This document shows positions 51,309 to 60,885 of a stretch of 64,000 nt of DNA, piece after piece. Each line of letters starts with the position of its first letter. The first letter of the stretch is position 1. The DNA is from an uncultured Verrucomicrobia subdivision 3 bacterium. GTDB lineage: Bacteria > Verrucomicrobiota > Verrucomicrobiia > Limisphaerales > UBA11358. Under the pieces are notes generated by a model. The model saw only the letters and a list, made by a program, of their open reading frames with translations. It did not search any database and was not told the origin of the DNA. The stretch spans positions 62,001 to 126,000 of the forward strand of contig CAIQKM010000108.1 in assembly GCA_903872345.1 (NCBI GenBank). Reading direction: 5' to 3'. The position numbers and the translations under genes are program-made.

Positions 51309-52086
51309 GGAAGATATCTTTGCCGTCTGGGCACCGGACGACAGCCGCTGGGGGCGCTGGGTGAAACCGGTTTTATTCGCCGTCCTTGAACCTTATGGTC
51401 GGCCAACTCCGCCGCCCATCGAATGGACGCCCGCATCCTGGGCGCCCAAGCTGTCGGAGAATGTCGCCATTGTGGTGGACCTGCCGGGAGCCCAGAGCGT
51501 GGCGGTTGGCATCGCCCTGGCCAACGCCGGCTACCGGCCGGTGCCATTATTCAACGCCTTGCCGCTGCCGGCCGGGTTGTCACCCATTGATTCCATAACC
51601 AACCGGCCGGTGGCCATGGTAGACGTACTGCCAGTCATCCAAGCTTTAAAGTCTGGCGCGGAAACTCTGGCCACCCTGAATATTCCGGCGGACGCACCGC
51701 CGGTATTTCTGTTGGATGCCAAACGGAGTGGCGGCATATACCAGCCGCGACCGGATGAATTCGACAATCGCTCCATCTGCTTCACCACCGATTTCCCTTC
51801 GGCCAATTTTCTGGCCGCTCACGGCATTGCGCGAGTGGTGCTGGTTCAGCAAACCGAGTCACTGGTGGCCCAAGACCTCGCGCAGGTATTGCGCCGGTGG
51901 CAGGACAACGGTATGCGACTGGAAAGGGTCCGACTGGACTTTCCCGGGCCGCCGGAACCAATGCAAGTCCGCCGGCCGTCGTGGTATGGCGTGATGTTTC
52001 AACGAGTGCTGGCCCGGATGGGTTTTCACCGGGCGCAAGCCGGCGGATTTGGCGCGTGGGTTATGGACTCTTCCGCCGGCGGGTAA
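51301..52086 (+). CDS. Unrecognised partner of the ATP-grasp operon
   Basis: 261 residues, overlapping the ATP-grasp gene by eight bases. It is a soluble alpha/beta sequence without a signal peptide (AVWAPDDSRWGRWVKPVLFAVLE, VAIVVDLPGAQSVAVGIALANAGYRPVPLFNALP, FTTDFPSANFLAAHG). I do not recognise a family. Strict co-transcription suggests that it helps the ATP-grasp enzyme, perhaps by binding its substrate. Confidence 0.7.
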   Translation: MNKEDIFAVWAPDDSRWGRWVKPVLFAVLEPYGRPTPPPIEWTPASWAPKLSENVAIVVDLPGAQSVAVGIALANAGYRPVPLFNALPLPAGLSPIDSITNRPVAMVDVLPVIQALKSGAETLATLNIPADAPPVFLLDAKRSGGIYQPRPDEFDNRSICFTTDFPSANFLAAHGIARVVLVQQTESLVAQDLAQVLRRWQDNGMRLERVRLDFPGPPEPMQVRRPSWYGVMFQRVLARMGFHRAQAGGFGAWVMDSSAGG

Positions 52087-52217
52087 GGACTCGCGTTGCT
52101 ATAGTTAAACGCTCAAGCCAGTTTTAGCTTCGCATCCACCCGTGTTGCCTCGTCGTGGAACTGGACAAAATTCTTCTAATCTGGCCATAAAGTTAAGAGC
52201 AAGGCGAGCCCATCTGA

Positions 52218-52340
52218 CGGAGCGCGGCTGTGTCGAAGACCAGCCGCAGCAAGGTGGCTTGCAACGGGCGCGTGGAACCATTCGGCGCGGCTGAACGTTC
52301 GGGTATTGCTGCGGCTGGGTTTCACCACAGCCGCGCTCCG
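52218..52340. repeat. REPIN-like inverted repeat (family B)
   Basis: Arms of 35 bases at 52218-52252 (CGGAGCGCGGCTGTGTCGAA...) and 52306-52340 are imperfect inverted copies, both containing a hairpin (GCGGCTG/CAGCCGC; 52224-52230 with 52241-52247). Unrelated to family A. The 357-base gap 52087-52443 holds this and no gene. Confidence 0.65.
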
Positions 52341-52443
52341 CCGAATGTGGCTACGAACCACCTTTGTCTTTCAAACCGGCTTTCCTCCTAAGTAAAACAT
52401 TTCAACCAAGAACCAACACCTCCGCATCCGGCCCGAAAATTTT

Positions 52444-53034
52444 ATGAACGACATACTGAACAAGACCATCGTACTGGTGCTGAATCGCAACTGGCAGGCG
52501 ATCAATATTCGCACGCCGGCGGATGCCTTCTGCCAGCTCGCCACGAATGCCGCCACGGCCCTGGACATCGGCGGGGCCGACCACGGCGACATCCGGCCGG
52601 TGTCGTGGGCGGAATGGATCACGCTGCCCGTTCGCACGGGCGACCACGCCGTCCGCACGCCGCGCGGGGCCATCCGGGTGCCGACCGTGATTGTGGCGGT
52701 GAACTATGCCCGCGTGCCGCGCCGGCGGCCGAAGCTTTCCGCCCGCGCCATTCGCGAGCGCGATGGCAACCGCTGCCAGTACACCGGCCGCCTGCTGCAT
52801 CCCGCCGAGGGCAGCCTGGACCACATCGTGCCCCGCTCGCGCGGCGGACCCAACACCTGGGAAAACCTCGTCTGGGCCGCCAAGGACGTGAACCAGCGCA
52901 AGGCCGACCGCCTGCCCCACGAGGCCGGCCTGAAACTGCTCTCGGTGCCGCGCGCCCCGAAAGAGCTGCCGGCCACCGCGCTGCTCCGCAATGCCCATGG
53001 CATCACGGAATGGAAATTGTTTCTGAATGATTAA
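52444..53034 (+). CDS. HNH endonuclease
   Basis: 196 residues. The HNH region reads RDGNRCQYTGRLL, then GSLDHIVPRSRGGPNTWENLVWAAKDVNQRKADR, with the DH pair, central Asn and final Lys. HNH nucleases cut DNA with one metal ion; this subfamily, with N-terminal LVLNRNWQAINIRTPADA, is common in Planctomycetes and Verrucomicrobiota as stand-alone genes. No methylase or toxin partner is evident. Confidence 0.85.
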   Translation: MNDILNKTIVLVLNRNWQAINIRTPADAFCQLATNAATALDIGGADHGDIRPVSWAEWITLPVRTGDHAVRTPRGAIRVPTVIVAVNYARVPRRRPKLSARAIRERDGNRCQYTGRLLHPAEGSLDHIVPRSRGGPNTWENLVWAAKDVNQRKADRLPHEAGLKLLSVPRAPKELPATALLRNAHGITEWKLFLND

Positions 53035-53114
53035 GCCGTAGATTAAATGTGGGATGGTGGGCTTGAATGCTCGCTCTCTTGAAAAAAATCTAGTATTAAA
53101 TCATTTAGTCGCTT

Positions 53115-54545
53115 ATGAGCCGAACCAAATTAAAAAATCATAAACAAGATGGGAAAAAACTTCTGCCACCGTTTGCACAGCTTGGAATAACAAATTCACC
53201 TTGGATTAACGACCGATTGCCCGAAATGCTTTGGGCTGCGATTCTTATCGGCAACCTGCCTCGCGAGCGTGCATTAACTATTTTTCGACGAGTTGTGAAT
53301 GCGATTCTAGAGAATAGAAACGAGGAGACGAAAGGTGATATTAGATTAAGCGCTATCGCCAAGATGCCTGAAAAGGAAAAAATATCGGTGCTGGAAGCAA
53401 TTCTCGCTGAAGAAGACTCTTACGAGTGCTTATCAAGTCTATTGCTTTTCGAGGGGCTGCCAGGGAAAGAAAGTTGGGTTGCTGCGCTTGGGCGGTCTGC
53501 AAGTAAAAGCTCTGCTGATTATCTAATGCGTGGAGTGGCAAGCACGCTTTGGCATCAATCTCGAGAGGCAACAGACTGTCGATGGGTACGGCTTGTCTCC
53601 GTAATTGCTGCTGGAAAATTGCTCCTGCCAGATAGTTTCGCAGATATTGCACGAGAACTCGTTAATTATCCAAACGATGGCGACATGAAAAAAATCAGAC
53701 CTTTTATTCGCTCCGCAGAAATTAGCCTCAACTCCACGGATGATGAATTGAAACCTGACGCGTGGCCAAATAAATTTTGGAGCGAATGCTTGGCAAATAC
53801 ACCATGTTTTTCATTGCTCCGCGAGCCAGAAGTAAACCCGCCAGTTAGCAAAACAACAATTCAACGAGTTGGTGAAGTTAATGAACTCCTAATTAAACAT
53901 TGGCTCAAGACACGATGCGAATCTGGAATTGATGCAAAACATGATACAACATTTGGCATGGCATTTTACTCACTGAATATTTTGCGTGAGTTATTACATA
54001 TTGGGAATTCGACCGCGATACTTGGACGTTTCGGTTTGCGATCAATGTTGGACGGATTCGTGACGCTCTCATACCTAATTCATAAGAATAACCCAGACCT
54101 CTGGCGATCGCACCGGGTCTTTGGGGCAGGGCAAGCTAAACTGACTTCGCTCAAGCTTGAAGAGCTTAAATCCGAAAAGTGTTTCGCTGACACTGAGACT
54201 TTAAACAAAATTGCAAACGAAGATGTCTGGGAAGAATTTCTTGCGATCAATGTCGGGCATTGGGAAAACAGTAGTCTTCGCCGTGAGGCGGTTGAGTCAG
54301 GCACAAAAGCGGAATATGATAAATTTTATGCTTGGACTTCGAGCTTCATCCACGCGCATTGGGGTTCTATCCGAGAGGCCGTCTTCGATACTTGCGGCAA
54401 TCCACTACATCGTCTACACAGAATCCCCAGAAAGGCATGTAAAACTCTTCCCGACGTTGTACCGGATGCTTGTGAATTGACAGATAAAATATTGGACTTG
54501 GTTTCAAAAGCTTATCCGTCATTTCCACATCGGGTCACTATTTAG
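53115..54545 (+). CDS. AT-rich DUF5677-like protein
   Basis: 476 residues. The base composition is much more AT-rich than its neighbours, suggesting transfer. The C-terminal region (SGTKAEYDKFYAWTSSFIHAHWGSIREAVFD) resembles DUF5677-type proteins. The N-terminal part is helical without recognised motifs. The family is uncharacterised; some members occur in defence islands. It lies between an HNH gene and a release-factor-like gene, both GC-rich. Confidence 0.65.
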   Translation: MSRTKLKNHKQDGKKLLPPFAQLGITNSPWINDRLPEMLWAAILIGNLPRERALTIFRRVVNAILENRNEETKGDIRLSAIAKMPEKEKISVLEAILAEEDSYECLSSLLLFEGLPGKESWVAALGRSASKSSADYLMRGVASTLWHQSREATDCRWVRLVSVIAAGKLLLPDSFADIARELVNYPNDGDMKKIRPFIRSAEISLNSTDDELKPDAWPNKFWSECLANTPCFSLLREPEVNPPVSKTTIQRVGEVNELLIKHWLKTRCESGIDAKHDTTFGMAFYSLNILRELLHIGNSTAILGRFGLRSMLDGFVTLSYLIHKNNPDLWRSHRVFGAGQAKLTSLKLEELKSEKCFADTETLNKIANEDVWEEFLAINVGHWENSSLRREAVESGTKAEYDKFYAWTSSFIHAHWGSIREAVFDTCGNPLHRLHRIPRKACKTLPDVVPDACELTDKILDLVSKAYPSFPHRVTI

Positions 54546-54580
54546 GCATAACATCATCCCCAGCACAAATTTTAACATAT

Positions 54581-54994
54581 ATGAGCCAATTCCCTGTCAG
54601 TCTGGAAAAGGAAGGCGAGCTTGCCAAGCGCATGGCGGAGCTGGGTGTCAGCGAGAGCGAGATCGAGGAAAACTTCGTTCGCTCCGGCGGGCATGGCGGC
54701 CAGAACGTCAACAAAAGCGCCACCTGCGTGATGCTCCTGCACGTGCCCACCCAGTTGCGCGTAAAATGCCAGACCACCCGCCAGCAGGGCATGAACCGTT
54801 TCCTCGCCCGGCGCATGTTGCTGGACAAGATCGAAGCGTTGCAAAAAGGCGCCGTCGCCGCCCGGGTGGACGAGGCCGAACGCATCCGCCGGCAAAAACG
54901 TCGCCGTAGTCGCCGCTCGAAACAGCGGATGCTGGCCGACAAATCCCATAACGCCGGTAAAAAGGAACTGCGGCGGCGGGTGCAGGGAGATTGA
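54581..54994 (+). CDS. GGQ-domain release-factor-like protein
   Basis: 137 residues with the catalytic motif SGGHGGQNVNK near residue 47, as in peptide-chain-release-factor domain proteins, followed by a strongly basic C-terminal tail (RIRRQKRRRSRRSKQRML). It lacks the codon-recognition domain of RF1/RF2, like ArfB-type rescue factors. It probably hydrolyses peptidyl-tRNA on stalled ribosomes. It is about 6 kb from the RtcB gene; RtcB-PrfH pairs elsewhere are adjacent, so no direct pairing can be claimed. Confidence 0.85.
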   Translation: MSQFPVSLEKEGELAKRMAELGVSESEIEENFVRSGGHGGQNVNKSATCVMLLHVPTQLRVKCQTTRQQGMNRFLARRMLLDKIEALQKGAVAARVDEAERIRRQKRRRSRRSKQRMLADKSHNAGKKELRRRVQGD

Positions 54995-55215
54995 AGGGCG
55001 GGAAAAAGATTCGGTCAATTGTATTATATTATTTTGCGCTTTCCCTTTATTTCCTTTCGCTTTCTGTGCCTCTCCCCTCTCCGCGCCTGCGCTAAAACCC
55101 CGGTAATCAAGGCCCGTAAAGCCTAACAAGGCAAACGCCGAATTCCCATTTTTTATCCGGACGGCGATTTGCGGATTGGCAATCCGGCGCGTATCCGTAT
55201 CGTTATGGGACAGTC

Positions 55216-56223
55216 ATGACACCCAACGACTTTTCAGATTCACGCGTTCTGGTCACCGGCGGCGCGGGCTTCATCGGCAGCGCGCTCGTGTGGGCGCTGA
55301 ACCGGCGCGGCTGCGAGAACATTGTGATTTGCGACCTTCTTGGCACCACCGAGAAATGGCGCAATCTCACGCCGCTGCGCTATGCCGATTATGTCGAGGC
55401 GGAAGCGTTGCTGCCCCGATTGCAAAGCGGGGCGCTGGGCAAATTCGATCTGGTGCTGCACCTCGGCGCCTGTTCGGCCACGACGGAAAAGGATGCCAGC
55501 TACCTGATCCGCAATAATTACGAATTCACCAAGGATTTGGCCTTGTGGTCGCTGGCCAAACAGACCCGCTTTGTTTATGCCTCCTCCGCCGCCACTTATG
55601 GCGACGGTGCGCAAGGGATGGAGGATGACGATTCCAAGCTGGATACGCTGCGTCCGCTGAACATGTACGGCTACTCGAAGCATTTGTTTGATCAGCACGC
55701 CAAGCGGGCGGGGTTTCTGGACAAAATTGTGGGGCTAAAATATTTCAACGTTTACGGTCCCAACGAGGATCACAAGGGCGACATGCGGTCGCTGGTACAC
55801 AAGAGTTTTGCGCAGGTGCAGAAGGAGAGCCTCATCCGGCTGTTCAAGAGCTACCGGCCGGACTATCGCGATGGCGAGCAGAAGCGGGATTTCCTGTACG
55901 TGAAAGATTGCGTGGCGATGACGCTGCATCTGGCGGCCACGCCGTCGGCCGGCGGCCTGTATAACATTGGCAGCGGCGCGGCGCGATCCTGGGTGGATTT
56001 GGCGAATGCCGTGTTTGCCGCGCTGGACAAGAAGCCGGCGATTGAATTCATCGAGATGCCGGAAACCATCCGCGACAAGTATCAGTATTTCACGCAGGCC
56101 AACCTGCCGCGCCTGCGCGGCGCGGGCTACACGGCGTCTATTTCGTCGCTGGAGGACGCGGTGGCGGATTATGTCCGGAACTATCTGGTGCCGGACCAGC
56201 GGCTGGATCCTTCGGTGGCCTGA
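55216..56223 (+). CDS. hldD: ADP-L-glycero-D-manno-heptose 6-epimerase
   Basis: 335 residues. The NADP-binding start is VLVTGGAGFIGSALVWALNRRG, with LHLGACSATTEKD, the active-site YGYSKHLFD and KYFNVYGPNEDHKGDM blocks characteristic of HldD/RfaD. It makes the heptose precursor for lipopolysaccharide. No other LPS genes are adjacent. The 221-base upstream gap holds only AT-rich sequence. Confidence 0.93.
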   Translation: MTPNDFSDSRVLVTGGAGFIGSALVWALNRRGCENIVICDLLGTTEKWRNLTPLRYADYVEAEALLPRLQSGALGKFDLVLHLGACSATTEKDASYLIRNNYEFTKDLALWSLAKQTRFVYASSAATYGDGAQGMEDDDSKLDTLRPLNMYGYSKHLFDQHAKRAGFLDKIVGLKYFNVYGPNEDHKGDMRSLVHKSFAQVQKESLIRLFKSYRPDYRDGEQKRDFLYVKDCVAMTLHLAATPSAGGLYNIGSGAARSWVDLANAVFAALDKKPAIEFIEMPETIRDKYQYFTQANLPRLRGAGYTASISSLEDAVADYVRNYLVPDQRLDPSVA

Positions 56224-56227
56224 ACGG

Positions 56228-57820
56228 TCATTGTTCCAGCACCCGGTAAAAGCGCCGGGCGGCGTTGGTAATACCATCGGCAAAAATCACGGACCCGTTG
56301 GTGAGTGTGAGCGTATTCGTAACGCTGAACCAATCCGTCAGATTCGTGCTCGCATAAACATGGAAGGTGGCGAGATCATTGGTGGTGAGCAGCGCACCGC
56401 CGTCCGCATCGTTGAACAGCAGCCGAAGCTGGTTGCCGGGCAGAAGCGATGGCTGGCCGAAGCGTTCGGACATGAATACCCGCAGCACGGCATTGCTGCT
56501 TTGGACATTATTGAACCCGTTGCTGATGTACACCGAATACGTGCCGGCACCGCTGCGTAACAGGTTGGTAAAACTCAAGGTGGGGCTGTTTCCGCCCAGG
56601 GCGTTGGTGGCATTTTTATACCATTGATACGTTATCGGCGGATTGCCGACGACCCCGACGGACAGCGTTAGATTGGTCGGGCCAATAACGTTCTGGCTTT
56701 GGGGCTGGTTGGTAATGGCCAGCGGGACGCTGTAGATGTGCAGGTTGCCGCCGGCGGCAAATCCAAGGGTGGGGCTTAAAAAGCGGATGCGGTTGATGAA
56801 AAAAGTATTGTTGTATCCGGCCGGCGACCAGGTGACGCCGCCGTTGGTGGTGTGCAGAAAACTGCTGGGATAGGCGGGCAGGCCCGAGGCGCCGCCAATC
56901 CAGCCTTCATTGGTGCTGACGAATCCGAGGCCCTGCAAATAGAAATTGTAGCCGTTGGTATAAAGATTTACGGAGGTTTCGGGAATGCCGTTGGAAATCC
57001 AAGTGCCGCCGCCATCCGTGGTTTTATAAAACACCAGGTTGCTGTAGGAGCCATTTTGCTGGAGGGAGACGTAGCCGATGTTGGTGGCGGGCCAGGACAT
57101 TTTCCAGAAGTAGCAATTGGAGATACTGGTGGTGACCTGCACCTGCCAGCTCGCCCCGCCATTGGTGGTATGGGCGATGCGGCCGTAGTACGGCGGCACG
57201 GAATAGCTGTTGGTGTCCATGCCCACGACCCAGCCGTTGGTGGGATCGCGAAAATAAATGTCCATGATACCGTTCATCACGTTGGCGGCGGTGAGATTTT
57301 GCAAAGACCAATTGGTCCCGCCATCACTGCTCTGAATCACAAAAGCGGGGCCGCGCACCCGTCCGGCACCGTAGATGTGCTGGGCATCCAAAACATAAAA
57401 CGAGCAAAGCCCTTTCATGCCCGCCTCGCCAAAGCCGGGCACATTGGACCACGTCACGCCGCCATCAAACGAGCGGTACATGACATTGGTGTTGCTGACA
57501 TTGCCGTCGTAGGAGCCCACGCCGAGGTTGCCGGCAAACCCCACCAGCGGGTTGGCAAAGGAAATGGAGCGAAAGTGCGTGCCCGCCAAGACGAAGTTGG
57601 TGGTCCAAGTCAGACCGCCGTTGGTGGTGCGGTAAATGTCGTTGTTTTGCGAGGCCCAGCCGTTGGTGGGATCCGTGAAATAAATGTCATCGTGCCGGAC
57701 CGTGCCCGGCCCCGGCGAGTTGGGCAATTGCGCCCAAACCGGGGTTTGCGCACGCGCCGCCGACCAGAACAAGACCGCCAAGGCGGCCACGCTGTAAAAA
57801 ACAGTTCTTACCATTTGCAC
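56228..57820 (-). CDS. Secreted beta-propeller (Ycf48-like) with Ig-like domain
   Basis: 530 residues with a signal peptide (VRTVFYSVAALAVLFWSAARAQ). Repeated turns such as YRTTNGGLTW, YRSFDGGVTWSNV, HTTNGGASWQV and HTTNGGVTWSPA are BNR/Ycf48-like propeller blades. The C-terminus has an Ig-like domain (GNPPITYQWYKNATNALGG) and a final ASTNLTDWFSVTNT region common in verrucomicrobial secreted proteins. Likely a surface or extracellular protein of unknown ligand. It converges on hldD. Confidence 0.82.
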   Translation of the reverse strand: MQMVRTVFYSVAALAVLFWSAARAQTPVWAQLPNSPGPGTVRHDDIYFTDPTNGWASQNNDIYRTTNGGLTWTTNFVLAGTHFRSISFANPLVGFAGNLGVGSYDGNVSNTNVMYRSFDGGVTWSNVPGFGEAGMKGLCSFYVLDAQHIYGAGRVRGPAFVIQSSDGGTNWSLQNLTAANVMNGIMDIYFRDPTNGWVVGMDTNSYSVPPYYGRIAHTTNGGASWQVQVTTSISNCYFWKMSWPATNIGYVSLQQNGSYSNLVFYKTTDGGGTWISNGIPETSVNLYTNGYNFYLQGLGFVSTNEGWIGGASGLPAYPSSFLHTTNGGVTWSPAGYNNTFFINRIRFLSPTLGFAAGGNLHIYSVPLAITNQPQSQNVIGPTNLTLSVGVVGNPPITYQWYKNATNALGGNSPTLSFTNLLRSGAGTYSVYISNGFNNVQSSNAVLRVFMSERFGQPSLLPGNQLRLLFNDADGGALLTTNDLATFHVYASTNLTDWFSVTNTLTLTNGSVIFADGITNAARRFYRVLEQ

Positions 57821-58073
57821 CTTTCACGAATCATATGTTGCCGTGAAAAAGCCCTGCCTTGGCGTTGGCATGGATACCGGGCCGATCAGCGGTCAATTCA
57901 CAAACCCTTGTTTTACGCATTGTCCCCGCGCACGAAAGCTGACGAAAACAGAACGCAACTTCACCCTAAACCCTTTATATCGTGGTGCCAACACAATTAA
58001 TCGCCGGCCGGCGTTAATTTCACTGTAACGTGACTTGCCGTCCTAGGCGTCTGAGGTTCAATATTAACTGACA

Positions 58074-60737
58074 ATGAGATTCTTCATTTATCCCGCAGTG
58101 CTGGCCGCCACTTTTTTAAGTCTGCGCGCCCAGGCAGACGATTTTGATGCCAACACCGCCCCGGTAGGGCGGACCGCCGCCGGCCTCGTGACGCCGGTCA
58201 ATCAACTGGTCACCCCCGCCGGAATCCAAGTGGATCTGCCCGGGATGCGGCCGCAGGCGCTCGCCCTCAGCCCGAATGGCAGGTTGCTGGTCACCGCCGG
58301 GCTCACCCATGAACTGCTGGTGCTGGATCCGGCGACCGGCAAGATCGTGCAGCACGTTGACTTTCCCTCCGACGCGGCCAAGCCGGCCAAGGCAGTCTCG
58401 GCGGAAATTCTTTCGCCGGACGACAAGGCGCAACTGAGTTTTACCGGCCTGACCTTCTCGCCCGATGGCACGCGGATCTATCTCGCGAACGTCAATGGTG
58501 ACATCAAGGTATTCGGGGTGGATCAAATGAACGCCGTTGTTCCACTGTTTTCCATGGCGCTGCCGGGCTCGGCGTCCCCGTCGCGGTCGGCGGAGATTCC
58601 GGCGGGCATCGCGGTGTCGGCGGATGGCAAAAAAATCTATGTGGCGGGCAATCTCTCCAACCGGCTGTTCGAGTTGGAGGCGGCCAGCGGCAAAGTGTTG
58701 CGGCAATGGAACGTGGGATCGGCGCCGTTTGACGTGGTGGTGACGGGCCATAAGGCCTACGTGAGCAACTGGGGCGGCCGCCGTCCTGAGGCGGGTGGCA
58801 CGACCGGTCCCGCCGGTCAGGGCACGGTGGTACGGGTGGATGCCCGGAGCATTGCCAGCGAAGGCTCGGTAACGATTATTGATCTGGCCCAACCGGTGGT
58901 GGCGGCCACGCCGAAGGAAATTGTCATGGGCCCCCATGTGTGCGCGCTGGCGTTGTCGCCCAATGGCCGCTGGCTGGCGGCGGCGAGCGCAGGAAGCGAT
59001 TTGGTGAGTGTGATAGACACCCGCACCGACGAGGTGACCGAAAGCCTCTGCACCCGCCAAAACCCGGGCGATTTGTTCGGCGCGCAGCCGAATGCGCTGG
59101 CGTTTGACCGGTCCGGCAAAAAACTGTATGTGTGCAACGGCACGCAAAACGCCGTGGCCGTGTTTCAGTTCAAGCCCGGCGAATCCGCCCTGCTGGGCCT
59201 GATTCCCGTCGGTTGGTTCCCCGGAGCCGTGGTGGTGGATGGCCGGCGCGGTTTGATTGACGTGGCCAACATCAAGGGATTGCCCGCCCGAATGCAGCCG
59301 GCCCGCCAGGGCAGTGGCTTGGGTTTCAATACGCATCAATACAATGGTTCCCTCTCGCTGGTGCCCGTGCCGGCGAAGGAAGAACTGGCCCGGATGACGC
59401 AAATTGCCCTGGCCAATCTCCGTTACCCGCTGCTGGCCCAGGCCAAGTTGCCGCCGCGCCCTGACCGCCAGCCCGCGCCGGTGCCGGAACGCGCCGGCGA
59501 GCCGAGCGTGTTCAAGCACGTGATTTATATCATCAAGGAAAACCGGAGCTTCGATCAGGTGCTGGGGGATATCAAGGAGGGCAATGGCAATACGGACCTG
59601 TGCAATTTTGGCGAACGGGTGACGCCCAACCAGCACAAGATCGTCCGCAGTTTCGTGCTGCTGGACAACACCTACTGCTCCAGCATCCTGAGCGCGGACG
59701 GCCACAACTGGGCGGACAGCGGCCTGGTGACGGATTACGTGGAACGGGGATTTGCCGGCTGGCCGCGCAGTTACCCCGCCGGCGGCGACGGCGAGAACGG
59801 CAAAGACGCGCTGGCCTGGTCACCGGCCGGTTTTATCTGGGACAACGCGCTGGCGCACCATAAAACCGTGGTGGATTTCGGCGAATACTCGACCACGTCC
59901 AAACATTGGAAGGATCCGGCGCGCAAAGACAAAATCACCTTTTTGGACTGCTATCATGATTACCTGAGCGGCGCCAATGAACTGGTTTATACCGCCGAGC
60001 CGGATATCGAATCCCTGCGACCGCTCCTGGCGCCGGGTTATGTCGGCTGGGAGCTGGGCATTCCGGACGTTTGGCGGGCCCGGCAGTTTGCCGGGGCGTT
60101 GAAGAATTATGAAAAGTCGGATTCCCTGCCCGCACTGGCGATCGTCTGGCTGCCCAACGACCACACGAGCGGTGCCAAGCGGGGTTCGCCCACGCCCAGC
60201 GCCCACGTGGCGGACAACGACTTGGCCATGGGTCAAATCTTCGAAGCCGTGAGCCACAGCAAGTTCTGGAAGGATACCTGCATCTTTGCCATTGAAGATG
60301 ACCCGCAGAACGGCTGGGATCACGTCAGCGGGTATCGCACCACGGCCTATGTGGCGAGCGCCTATACCAAACGCAACACGGTGGTCAGCACGCAATACAA
60401 TCAGACCAGCCTGCTGCGCACCATGGAGCTGATGCTGGGCCTGCCGCCCATGAACCAGCTGGACGCCACGGCCACCCCGATGTTTGACTGCTTCACGAAT
60501 ACGCCGGATTTCACGGCGTTTGACGCGGTGACCAACCAGGTGCCGCTGGATCAAATGAATCCCGCGCGCACGGCCGACGCCCGTCTGGGCCGGGACGCCA
60601 CGGTTTCCGACCGGCTGCCGCTCGACAAGCCCGATCAATGCCCCGAGGACGTCCTCAACCACATCATTTGGGATCTGACCATGGGGACCCAAAAGCCGTA
60701 TCCGAACTGGGCGGTCAAGGTGGTGGACAATGATTAA
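58074..60737 (+). CDS. Secreted YncE-like propeller fused to a phosphoesterase
   Basis: 887 residues with a signal peptide (IYPAVLAATFLSLRAQA). Residues about 55-450 are YncE-like propeller repeats (ALSPNGRLLVTAG, SPDGTRIYLANVNGDIKVF, SADGKKIYVAGN, SPNGRWLAAASAGSD). The C-terminal half is a phosphoesterase-family (PF04185) domain beginning HVIYIIKENRSFDQVLGD and including SADGHNWADSG and FAIEDDPQNGWDHVSGYRT. Relatives include phospholipase C and acid phosphatases. The substrate is unknown. Confidence 0.88.
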   Translation: MRFFIYPAVLAATFLSLRAQADDFDANTAPVGRTAAGLVTPVNQLVTPAGIQVDLPGMRPQALALSPNGRLLVTAGLTHELLVLDPATGKIVQHVDFPSDAAKPAKAVSAEILSPDDKAQLSFTGLTFSPDGTRIYLANVNGDIKVFGVDQMNAVVPLFSMALPGSASPSRSAEIPAGIAVSADGKKIYVAGNLSNRLFELEAASGKVLRQWNVGSAPFDVVVTGHKAYVSNWGGRRPEAGGTTGPAGQGTVVRVDARSIASEGSVTIIDLAQPVVAATPKEIVMGPHVCALALSPNGRWLAAASAGSDLVSVIDTRTDEVTESLCTRQNPGDLFGAQPNALAFDRSGKKLYVCNGTQNAVAVFQFKPGESALLGLIPVGWFPGAVVVDGRRGLIDVANIKGLPARMQPARQGSGLGFNTHQYNGSLSLVPVPAKEELARMTQIALANLRYPLLAQAKLPPRPDRQPAPVPERAGEPSVFKHVIYIIKENRSFDQVLGDIKEGNGNTDLCNFGERVTPNQHKIVRSFVLLDNTYCSSILSADGHNWADSGLVTDYVERGFAGWPRSYPAGGDGENGKDALAWSPAGFIWDNALAHHKTVVDFGEYSTTSKHWKDPARKDKITFLDCYHDYLSGANELVYTAEPDIESLRPLLAPGYVGWELGIPDVWRARQFAGALKNYEKSDSLPALAIVWLPNDHTSGAKRGSPTPSAHVADNDLAMGQIFEAVSHSKFWKDTCIFAIEDDPQNGWDHVSGYRTTAYVASAYTKRNTVVSTQYNQTSLLRTMELMLGLPPMNQLDATATPMFDCFTNTPDFTAFDAVTNQVPLDQMNPARTADARLGRDATVSDRLPLDKPDQCPEDVLNHIIWDLTMGTQKPYPNWAVKVVDND

Positions 60738-60853
60738 CCGGAACCAGCCGGGTCTCCGCGCTTTTGCGGTAAGTCCCGTTGGGCGCACCTTGCCACTGCC
60801 TCTCAAATCCAGAGCCGTGACATCGTCAAAACTGTTCGCCGACCGGGTTATCT

Positions 60854-60885
60854 CCCTCTCCGCCATTGGTAAATGGGGGAGAGGG
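60854..60885. repeat. Intergenic palindrome before uppP
   Basis: CCCTCTCC (60854-60861) pairs with GGAGAGGG (60878-60885) around a 16-base loop that can extend the stem. It lies in the 284-base gap downstream of the phosphoesterase gene. It may be a terminator or a dispersed repeat; no T run follows. Confidence 0.4.
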
